Source: Chitinophagaceae bacterium
GTDB lineage: Bacteria > Bacteroidota > Bacteroidia > Chitinophagales > Chitinophagaceae
Reading direction: 5' to 3'
DNA length: 10,561 bases
Assembly: GCA_003456175.1 (NCBI GenBank)
Contig: DMPB01000074.1
Location: 1 to 10,561 of the forward strand
Shown: positions 1 to 5,120 of the stretch, piece by piece
Numbering within the stretch: the first letter of the stretch is position 1
Layout of the letters: every line of letters begins with the position of its first letter
The notes under the pieces: generated by a model
Told to the model about the DNA's origin: nothing
Seen by the model: only the letters and a program-made list of their open reading frames with translations
Databases searched by the model: none
Made by a program: the position numbers and the translations under genes

Positions 1-26
1 AAGAGCCGCAATTGCGGCTCTTTTTT
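1..26 (+). terminator. Rho-independent terminator of a + strand gene left of the window
   Basis: A perfect 22-base palindrome (11-base arms AAGAGCCGCAA and TTGCGGCTCTT, positions 1-11 and 12-22) is followed by six T residues at 21-26. The T-run lies on the + strand side, so it should end a transcript entering from the left. The palindrome has no spacer, so the real hairpin must open a few central bases as its loop. Bases left of position 1 are unseen, so function on the minus strand cannot be judged. Confidence 0.7.
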
Positions 27-50
27 ATTAATTGCTACTAACGGTATATC

Positions 51-84
51 ACAATAAAAAAGCTTGAATACAATTCAAGCTTTT
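51..84 (-). terminator. Rho-independent terminator of the Fe-S protein gene
   Basis: A 12-base perfect stem (58-69 with 73-84) closes a 3-base loop. Read on the minus strand it continues into a T-rich tract (TTTTTTATTG). It lies 22 bases past the stop codon of the 106-1434 gene, so that gene's transcript probably ends here and carries no further gene. Confidence 0.85.
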
Positions 85-105
85 AAGAATTTGTTCATTA
101 ATAAT

Positions 106-1434
106 TTAAGCCATTTCGCTTACCCACTTATCACGTTCATCGGGGCTAAATTTCCATGGAGCAAAATTGTTTTCAATATTGCTAAAAGTGCCATTCCATT
201 CTTGTGGTGCATTGCTTTCTTCCATAATTAAAAAGCGGCGCTGTTGTAAGATAATATCAAGCGGACTAATACTTACGGGGCAAGCCTCTACGCAAGCATT
301 GCAGGTAGTACATGCACGTAATTCTTCTGCTGAAATATAATCGTGTAATAGGCTTTTGCCGTCGTCAACAAACTGGCCTTTATTGGCATTGATGTTCTTG
401 CCTACTTCTTCTAATCTGTCGCGGGTTTTCATCATAATCGCTCTAGGGCTTAACTTTTTACCCGTAAGGTTAGCGGGGCACTCAGAAGTACAGCGGCCAC
501 ACTCTGTGCAGCTATAGGCATCTAATAAGTTTTTCCAACTTAAATCAAAAACATCTTTTGCACCAAACTTTTGTGGTGCACCTTCTGGCGCAGGAGCATT
601 AGCCGCAGCAGCAGGATCCATAGCATACAATACTTCGTTTTGTATGGCGGGCATATTTTGCATCTTTCCTTGAACATCTAACCTTCCATAATAAGCATTC
701 GGAAATGCTAATAAAATATGCAAATGCTTGCTGTATGGTAAGTAGTTTAAGAAAGCAAAAATGCCAACAATATGTAACCACCAAGCAGCACGTTCTACGA
801 ATATTAAAGTGTCGGTACTAAAACTATTGAAAGCAGGTACAAGTAAGTTACTAACCCATAAAGTGCCTGTGGCAGTATAGTGTTCACTGCCTTGTGCTTG
901 CAATACTTGGTCGGCAGCATTCATACTTAAAAACAAACTCATAAGTACAATCTCGGTCACTAAAATATAGTTAGCATCGCTACGTGGCCAGCCGGCTAAA
1001 TCGTTGCTTAGAAAGCGTTTTAGTTTCAATACGTTTCTCCGCACTAAAAACACGATACATACCACCAATACCAAAGCGGCTAAAACCTCAAAGGCATTGA
1101 TTAAGAAATTGTATAAACCTTGCGGTAAAAGTTGTAAAAACAGGCGGTGCTTCCCTAACAAACCATCGAGCACAATTTCTAGTACTTCAATATTGATGAT
1201 GATGAAGCCTGCATAAATAATGAAGTGCATCAGTGCAACTGGCACATTCTTGAACATTTTCTTTTGTCCGAGTGCTAGTAGCACCACATTTCGCCAACGA
1301 ACATTGGGTTGGTCGTTCAAATTTTCATCACGACCTAAAAGAATATTTCTACGAATTTCACCCGCCTTTTTGGCGAATAAGTACACAGAAACTGCTAGGA
1401 GTGCTATAAAAGCCACAATAGATACTATGTGCAT
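106..1434 (-). CDS. Membrane-anchored 4Fe-4S dicluster protein (HdrC/NarI-like electron carrier)
   Basis: The 442-residue protein probably moves electrons between a quinone or heme site in the membrane and a soluble partner. The N-terminal ~240 residues hold about five or six hydrophobic helices (roughly 5-21, 64-86, 107-132, 157-175, 192-232), resembling the cytochrome-b-type NarI fold. H70, H221, H237 and H239 lie in or beside helices and are possible heme ligands. The C-terminal part has two complete CxxCxxCxxxCP motifs, at 309-320 and 375-386, each expected to bind one 4Fe-4S cluster. The ATG at 1434 is followed directly by a membrane helix, so the start fits. Relatives in this phylum are commonly encoded beside a CCG-domain HdrB/GlpC-like subunit. 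Here a terminator follows directly and the upstream neighbour is divergent, so no such partner is cotranscribed. The exact substrate is unknown; the dicluster assignment is firm. Confidence 0.85.
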   Translation of the reverse strand: MHIVSIVAFIALLAVSVYLFAKKAGEIRRNILLGRDENLNDQPNVRWRNVVLLALGQKKMFKNVPVALMHFIIYAGFIIINIEVLEIVLDGLLGKHRLFLQLLPQGLYNFLINAFEVLAALVLVVCIVFLVRRNVLKLKRFLSNDLAGWPRSDANYILVTEIVLMSLFLSMNAADQVLQAQGSEHYTATGTLWVSNLLVPAFNSFSTDTLIFVERAAWWLHIVGIFAFLNYLPYSKHLHILLAFPNAYYGRLDVQGKMQNMPAIQNEVLYAMDPAAAANAPAPEGAPQKFGAKDVFDLSWKNLLDAYSCTECGRCTSECPANLTGKKLSPRAIMMKTRDRLEEVGKNINANKGQFVDDGKSLLHDYISAEELRACTTCNACVEACPVSISPLDIILQQRRFLIMEESNAPQEWNGTFSNIENNFAPWKFSPDERDKWVSEMA

Positions 1435-1454
1435 ACGGCTTGCATTAATGGCTG

Positions 1455-1485
1455 CTAAAATAAGGCATTAGGTGGCTGCACAACC
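1455..1485 (-). promoter_or_regulatory. Candidate promoter of the Fe-S protein gene
   Basis: On the minus strand, GGTTG (1481-1485) is followed after 18 bases by TATTTTAG (1455-1462). This is an imperfect match to the Bacteroidota TTG/TAnnTTTG promoter. It predicts a start of transcription near 1449 and a leader of about 15 bases. The assignment rests on pattern only. Confidence 0.3.
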
Positions 1486-1491
1486 ATTACG

Positions 1492-1524
1492 TTTTAAGTT
1501 GTTAATTTGAAGCAGCTAAATTTG
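1492..1524 (+). promoter_or_regulatory. Candidate promoter of the phosphoribosyltransferase gene
   Basis: Two -7-like sequences sit close together: TTAATTTG at 1502-1509 (7 of 8 to TAnnTTTG) and TAAATTTG at 1517-1524 (exact). The second ends only three bases before the ATG at 1528, which would place transcription initiation at or just after that codon. The first would leave a leader of about 13 bases. Neither has a convincing TTG element at the right distance. Confidence 0.22.
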
Positions 1525-1527
1525 AGC

Positions 1528-2025
1528 ATGAAATCTAAAAACTGCATACTAACCCAAGCCGATGCTGCCAGAAAAATGCAACGTATGGCGCTGGAAATTG
1601 TAGAACAACTGCACAACGAAACCAATCCCATATACATTATTGGTGTACGTAGTAGCGGTACTATTATAGCCAAGCATATTGCTGCATTAGTACAGCCACA
1701 TTTTCGGCAAACTATTACCGTATTAGAGGTGCAACTCCCCAAACATCAGTTTGGAGAAGTTCAATTATCGGCAACCCCAGATTTTAATGGCGCTAATATT
1801 ATTGTAGTAGATGATGTGGCTAACAGTGGAAGCACATTAATGTATGCATTAAAACCACTTTTAGCATACTATCCTAAGCGTATTCAAACCCTAGTTTTAG
1901 TGGAGCGTATGCACAAACTATTTCCTATTAAGCCCGATTATGTGGGTATGAGTATTGCTACTACGCTAGAAGACCACATTACCGTAGAAGTGCATGGCGA
2001 TGTGGTAGAAGGAGCCTATATTTAA
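1528..2025 (+). CDS. PyrR-like phosphoribosyltransferase
   Basis: The 165-residue protein is a type I phosphoribosyltransferase, the fold that joins a nucleobase to PRPP. The PRPP-binding signature VVDDVANSGST is at residues 93-103, and the YIIGVRSSG strand-loop at 36-44 matches the first PRPP-contact loop. From memory, overall layout and the C-terminal part (LVLVERMHKLFPIKPDYVG) resemble B. subtilis PyrR, the pyrimidine attenuation regulator/uracil phosphoribosyltransferase. The LYRDD-type flexible loop of PyrR is absent, so neither the base nor a regulatory role can be assigned. I chose the ATG at 1528; an in-frame TTG at 1507 would add seven residues but overlaps promoter-like sequence. 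Only 43 bases separate it from the next gene, with no terminator, so the two are probably cotranscribed. No pyrimidine gene is in the window. Confidence 0.82.
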   Translation: MKSKNCILTQADAARKMQRMALEIVEQLHNETNPIYIIGVRSSGTIIAKHIAALVQPHFRQTITVLEVQLPKHQFGEVQLSATPDFNGANIIVVDDVANSGSTLMYALKPLLAYYPKRIQTLVLVERMHKLFPIKPDYVGMSIATTLEDHITVEVHGDVVEGAYI

Positions 2026-2068
2026 TCATTCCATTTACGTAAGTACAACTTTTAAAAGCAAATACATT

Positions 2069-3793
2069 ATGAATGCAACAATTGAAAACAATGTGAATGC
2101 CTGGTTGCAAGGTAACTACGATGAAGCTACAAAATCGGCCATTCGTGCTTTGCAAAGCAACGAAAATGAACTAGCCGATGCTTTTTATAGAAGTCTAGAA
2201 TTTGGCACAGGTGGTCTTCGCGGTATTATGGGTGTTGGTACCAACCGCATGAATAAATACACGGTGGGTATGGCTACACAAGGTTTTGCCAACTACCTAA
2301 AGAAAACGTACGGAGATGCACCTGTGCGTGTTGTGATTGGTCATGATAGTAGAAATAACAGTCGCTTTTTTGCGGAAACAACTGCTAATGTATTTGCAGC
2401 AAATGGTATTCAGGTGTTTTTATTTGAGGCACTTCGCCCAACGCCTGAATTGAGTTTTGCTATCAGACATTTAGGCTGCCAAGCAGGTGTAGTATGTACT
2501 GCAAGCCATAATCCTAAAGAGTACAACGGGTATAAAGCTTATTGGAACGATGGCGGACAATTAGTGCCTCCGCACGATAAAAACGTAATCAAAGAAGTAG
2601 AAGCTATTACGAATGTAGATGATGTAAAATGGAGTGGTGGCGAAGCTAACATTACACTCATTAGTAAGGAGCTAGATGAGGCTTATTTACATATGCTCAA
2701 AGGGTTAAGCGTATATCCAGAAGTGGTAGCACAACAGCAAAATTTAAAAATAGTATACACGCCAATACATGGTACCGGTATTATGTTGGTGCCACAAGCA
2801 TTAAAAGCTTTTGGTTTTACTAACGTGCATATTGTAGAAGAACAAAGCACCCCCGATGGCAACTTCCCAACAGTAATATACCCCAACCCCGAAGAGAAAG
2901 ATGCCATGAATATGGGGCTACAAAAAGCAATTGCCTTAGACGCCGATATTCTTTGCGGTACCGATCCCGATGCCGACCGTGTAGGCATTGGTGTGAAAAA
3001 TCATAAAGGCGAATGGGTGCTTATGAATGGTAATCAAACATTAGTACTTGCTTTTGCTTACATGATTGAAGCCCGCAAATCAAAAGGTATTGCAAAAGCC
3101 AACGATATGGTTGCGAGTACTATTGTAAGTACTGAAATGGTAAAAACAATTGCCGAAAAAAACAATGTACACTTCCATCAGGTGCTTACCGGTTTTAAAT
3201 GGATTGCAGAACTGATTAAAGAAAAAGAAGGTGTTGAAGATTTTATCGTAGGTGGCGAAGAAAGCTTCGGACTCATGATTGGCGATAAAGTGCGTGATAA
3301 AGACAGCATAAGTGCTGTTGCACTTTTATGCGAAATGGCTGCTTACGAAAAAGCTAATGGCCGCAGTTTATACGATAAACTGATTGATTTATATATACAA
3401 TATGGCTTTTATTGGGAAGAGCTTATCAGCATCACCAAAAAGGGCATGAACGGCCAGCAAGAAATTGCTGATATGATGGAAGGTTATCGTAACAATCCAC
3501 CAGCCGAAATTAATGGTAGCAAAGTGGTTACGCTGCTCGATTATCAACTGCAAGTAGGCAAAAACTTACTTACAGGCGAGTCGTATTCATTAGCATTGCC
3601 TAAGAGCAACGTATTGCAGTTTATTACCGCCGATGGTAGCAAAATTTCTGCCCGCCCAAGTGGTACCGAACCTAAAATCAAATTTTACTTCAGCGTTAAC
3701 GCACCGCTAGCTAATAAAACCGATTTTGATACCGTGTATGCACAACTTCAAGCACGGATTGCTGGCATTATCAGCAGTATGAACTTGAAGTAG
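2069..3793 (+). CDS. Phospho-sugar mutase (phosphoglucomutase/phosphomannomutase)
   Basis: The 574-residue cytoplasmic enzyme belongs to the alpha-D-phosphohexomutase superfamily, which interconverts the 1- and 6-phosphates of glucose or mannose. All four active-site elements are intact: the phosphoserine loop TASHNP with S146, the metal-binding loop GTDPDADR with D299, D301 and D303, the sugar-specificity loop GGEESFG at 395-401, and the phosphate-binding loop RPSGTEPK at 529-536. The length matches the long PgcA-type bacterial phosphoglucomutases (about 580 residues) rather than the ~460-residue AlgC/GlmM types. GEES at the sugar loop is typical of enzymes acting on glucose and/or mannose, so glucose-1-phosphate supply for glycogen or surface polysaccharide is likely, but specificity cannot be fixed from sequence. 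It is probably the second gene of a unit with the phosphoribosyltransferase. Confidence 0.95.
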   Translation: MNATIENNVNAWLQGNYDEATKSAIRALQSNENELADAFYRSLEFGTGGLRGIMGVGTNRMNKYTVGMATQGFANYLKKTYGDAPVRVVIGHDSRNNSRFFAETTANVFAANGIQVFLFEALRPTPELSFAIRHLGCQAGVVCTASHNPKEYNGYKAYWNDGGQLVPPHDKNVIKEVEAITNVDDVKWSGGEANITLISKELDEAYLHMLKGLSVYPEVVAQQQNLKIVYTPIHGTGIMLVPQALKAFGFTNVHIVEEQSTPDGNFPTVIYPNPEEKDAMNMGLQKAIALDADILCGTDPDADRVGIGVKNHKGEWVLMNGNQTLVLAFAYMIEARKSKGIAKANDMVASTIVSTEMVKTIAEKNNVHFHQVLTGFKWIAELIKEKEGVEDFIVGGEESFGLMIGDKVRDKDSISAVALLCEMAAYEKANGRSLYDKLIDLYIQYGFYWEELISITKKGMNGQQEIADMMEGYRNNPPAEINGSKVVTLLDYQLQVGKNLLTGESYSLALPKSNVLQFITADGSKISARPSGTEPKIKFYFSVNAPLANKTDFDTVYAQLQARIAGIISSMNLK

Positions 3794-3814
3794 TCAAAAT
3801 ACATTCAAATATTG

Positions 3815-3850
3815 ATAGCCGTGTATAACTTTTTACACGGCTATTTTTTT
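3815..3850 (+). terminator. Rho-independent terminator of the phospho-sugar mutase unit
   Basis: An 11-base stem (ATAGCCGTGTA at 3815-3825 with TACACGGCTAT at 3834-3844) closes an 8-base loop and runs into seven T residues (3844-3850), starting 22 bases after the mutase stop codon. On the minus strand no T-run follows the stem, so it should not stop csaA transcription efficiently. Confidence 0.9.
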
Positions 3851-3969
3851 GCCCAAAAAGCAAGTAACCTTACGGTAAATGAAGCCGCAATAAGTGCATT
3901 TTGTGTTGCACACAAGAGCATTTCGCCTAATGGCGATGGGTAAATGCTGTATGTAAGTTGATTATCCAA
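3841..3969 (-). pseudogene. Possible remnant of an O6-alkylguanine-DNA alkyltransferase (N-terminal part only)
   Basis: Directly after csaA on the same strand, an open frame of about 42 residues ends with TAG at 3841-3843. Its middle reads YSIYPSPLGEMLLCATQNAL and then IAASF. This fits the start of Ogt/Ada-C/MGMT proteins, which usually open with a (Y)x(SP)LGxMLxxATxxxLxxxxF pattern (family knowledge from memory). The catalytic C-terminal half with its PCHR motif is absent, because the frame stops and the phospho-sugar mutase lies beyond on the other strand. No ATG precedes the recognisable part: a TTG at 3967-3969 overlaps the csaA stop, and the only ATG (3919-3921) lies inside the motif. 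It may be a decayed gene tail-to-tail with the mutase. Chance resemblance in a ~110-base gap is the main alternative. Confidence 0.33.
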
Positions 3970-4303
3970 TAATGCTTCCGTTAGGTAAGGGTTGATCGGG
4001 TTGCAGTAAAACTACAGCATCGTTACTATCGTACACACCCAACACTAAACATTCGCTGAAAAAATTGGCTATTTGCTTCACCGGAAAGTTAATAATAGCT
4101 ACTACTTGCCTACCAACAAGTTGCGTTGGCTGATAATGTGTAGTTATTTGTGCCGATGATTTTTTAATACCAATGGTGCTACCAAAATCAATCTCGAGTT
4201 GATATGCCGGCTTTTTAGCTTTTTCAAAAGGCACTGCGGAAAGTATGGTACCAACTCTTACATCGAGTTGATGGAAAGTATCGTAAGTGGTAGGTGCTTT
4301 CAT
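3962..4303 (-). CDS. csaA: CsaA, tRNA-binding-domain chaperone-like protein
   Basis: The 113-residue protein is a single tRNA-binding (OB-fold) domain that closely follows the CsaA family pattern and length (about 110 residues). Recognisable blocks in order are a LDVRVGTI start of the OB barrel (13-20), [17 protein letters not shown] in the middle (38-54), VVAIINFP (67-74), and the C-terminal [15 protein letters not shown] block (99-113). CsaA in Bacillus subtilis is a homodimer described as an export-related chaperone. The fold is shared with the tRNA-binding modules of methionyl- and phenylalanyl-tRNA synthetases, so a tRNA-related role is equally possible. It is transcribed away from ndk and converges on the sugar mutase. 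No clear terminator with a T-run follows it. Confidence 0.93.
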   Translation of the reverse strand: MKAPTTYDTFHQLDVRVGTILSAVPFEKAKKPAYQLEIDFGSTIGIKKSSAQITTHYQPTQLVGRQVVAIINFPVKQIANFFSECLVLGVYDSNDAVVLLQPDQPLPNGSIIG

Positions 4304-4323
4304 AGTATGCTATAAAGTTGTTG

Positions 4324-4357
4324 TAAAAATACAATCCACCTTCATTTCTGCGTTAAA
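4324..4357 (-). promoter_or_regulatory. Candidate csaA promoter
   Basis: On the minus strand, TTTAAC (4352-4357) is followed after 20 bases by TATTTTTA (4324-4331), close to TAnnTTTG. The predicted start is near 4318, with a leader of about 15 bases to the csaA ATG. It overlaps the ndk promoter on the other strand. Confidence 0.3.
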
Positions 4358-4370
4358 TGGCGTACTTTTG
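4341..4370 (+). promoter_or_regulatory. Candidate ndk promoter
   Basis: TACTTTTG at 4363-4370 matches the Bacteroidota -7 consensus TAnnTTTG exactly. A weaker TTC element at 4341-4343 lies 19 bases upstream. Transcription would start near 4377, giving a leader of about 15 bases before the ndk ATG. This is the best promoter match among the candidates in the window. Confidence 0.5.
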
Positions 4371-4391
4371 CGGCCTGAAATTAAAGTTAAT

Positions 4392-4808
4392 ATGAGCAAC
4401 AGAACATTTACAATGATTAAGCCCGATGCTACTAGCAAGGGTTATACAGGTGCTATTTTAGATCAAATTATTAAAGCTGGCTTTAGCATTAAAGCAATGA
4501 AGTGGACTCGCTTAACGCAAGCACAAGCTGGCGAATTTTATGCTATTCATAAAGAGCGCCCCTTTTATGGTGAATTGGTTGATTTTATGAGCAGTGGTCC
4601 TATTGTTGCTGCTATTCTTGAGAAAGATAATGCAGTAGCCGATTTTCGTAAGTTAATTGGTGCTACTAACCCTGCACAAGCAGAAGAAGGTCCTATTCGT
4701 AAACAATTTGCTAGCTCTGTTGGTGAAAATGCTGTACACGGTAGCGATAGCGATGAGAATGCTGCTATTGAAGGCAACTTTTTCTTCTCTGGTTTAGAGC
4801 GTTTCTAA
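4392..4808 (+). CDS. ndk: Nucleoside diphosphate kinase
   Basis: The 138-residue cytoplasmic enzyme transfers the gamma-phosphate of ATP to nucleoside diphosphates through a phosphohistidine, balancing NTP and dNTP pools. The family start TFTMIKPDA (residues 5-13) contains K10. The active-site block NAVHGSDS gives the catalytic histidine H116. The [18 protein letters not shown] segment (90-107) supplies nucleotide and phosphate contacts, and the protein ends at the usual length for bacterial NDK. The frame is open upstream to 4287, but the ATG at 4392 is the right start: it gives the conserved N-terminus, and the promoter-like TACTTTTG lies just before it. The gene appears monocistronic, with its own promoter and a strong terminator. 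Confidence 0.97.
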   Translation: MSNRTFTMIKPDATSKGYTGAILDQIIKAGFSIKAMKWTRLTQAQAGEFYAIHKERPFYGELVDFMSSGPIVAAILEKDNAVADFRKLIGATNPAQAEEGPIRKQFASSVGENAVHGSDSDENAAIEGNFFFSGLERF

Positions 4809-4826
4809 AGAAAGATAATATGATTG

Positions 4827-4863
4827 AACGCCGCTGCACCGTTGGTGCAGCGGCGTTTTATTT
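4827..4863 (+). terminator. Rho-independent terminator of ndk
   Basis: A 14-base perfect stem (4827-4840 with 4844-4857) closes a GTT loop and runs into TTTTATTT. It is very GC-rich and begins 18 bases after the ndk stop codon. Confidence 0.93.
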
Positions 4864-5060
4864 AACCTGAAAAAAGTTGTTAATCACCGCTTAAAACGTT
4901 AATAAAATAAGGATTGCTTTAACAAACGTTTGCAGCTGGCATGGTTTTTATTACATTACAAACGTTTTTTAAGGGTTTAGGGTTGAAAAGGGGGCTTCCA
5001 TTCTTGGTTGCCCCCATTTTTATATTTACCTTAAGGTTATTTTATTGTTATTACAAATAA
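4858..5060. other. Gene-free stretch between ndk and the large T9SS gene, with AAACGTT repeats
   Basis: No convincing gene is visible. The motif AAACGTT occurs three times (4894-4900, 4924-4930, 4960-4966). The last two sit in an identical ACAAACGTTT (4922-4931 and 4958-4967) spaced 36 bases start to start. A terminator-like hairpin follows at 4990-5027, and a perfect 10-base palindrome ACCTTAAGGT lies at 5028-5037. A 39-codon frame from the ATG at 4941 to 5060 (+) and a 32-codon frame from 5017 to 4919 (-) are open. Both run through the hairpin and look like chance frames. The stretch could hold a small RNA or operator sites, but no promoter is clear. Confidence 0.4.
4990..5027 (+). terminator. 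Terminator-like hairpin without an obvious gene upstream
   Basis: GGGGGC (4990-4995) pairs with GCCCCC (5010-5015). Inside is a second short pairing CCA/TGG across a small TT/TT internal loop, and the + strand continues ATTTTTATATTT. It lies about 135 bases beyond the ndk terminator, so it is either a backup or the end of an unrecognised short transcript. Read on the minus strand it is followed by only four T residues, so it could also weakly back up the terminator at 5056-5088. Confidence 0.55.
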
Positions 5061-5088
5061 AAGAGGCTACCCTTGCGGGCAGCCTCTT
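5056..5088 (-). terminator. Rho-independent terminator of the 1175-residue T9SS protein gene
   Basis: AAGAGGCT (5061-5068) pairs with AGCCTCTT (5081-5088). An inner CCC/GGG pairing extends the stem past an A/C mismatch. On the minus strand the stem is followed by TTATTT. It starts 32 bases after the stop codon of the large gene. Confidence 0.82.
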
Positions 5089-5120
5089 CACAGGAAAATT
5101 CATGAGGTGAATCCGTTTCC

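Noticed and set aside
1507..1527. TTG start giving a 172-residue phosphoribosyltransferase
   Set aside because: The seven extra residues have no family support and overlap promoter-like sequence; the ATG at 1528 is a better start.
3918..3947. Nested palindrome (GCATTT/AAATGC enclosing CGCC/GGCG) as a csaA terminator
   Set aside because: No T-run follows on either strand and the inner and outer stems are short and separated by an asymmetric bulge; probably incidental within the former coding frame.
4287..4391. Extension of the ndk frame upstream of the ATG at 4392
   Set aside because: The added 35 residues are not NDK-like, cover the candidate promoter and overlap the csaA start. The conserved NDK N-terminus begins at 4392.
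4919..5017. 32-codon frame on the minus strand in the same gap
   Set aside because: Also crosses the hairpin, is short, and resembles nothing I recognise.
4941..5060. 39-codon hydrophobic frame on the + strand downstream of ndk
   Set aside because: It runs straight through a terminator-like hairpin, uses AGG/GGG codons uncommon in the neighbouring genes, and its hydrophobicity follows from T-richness. No family recognised.
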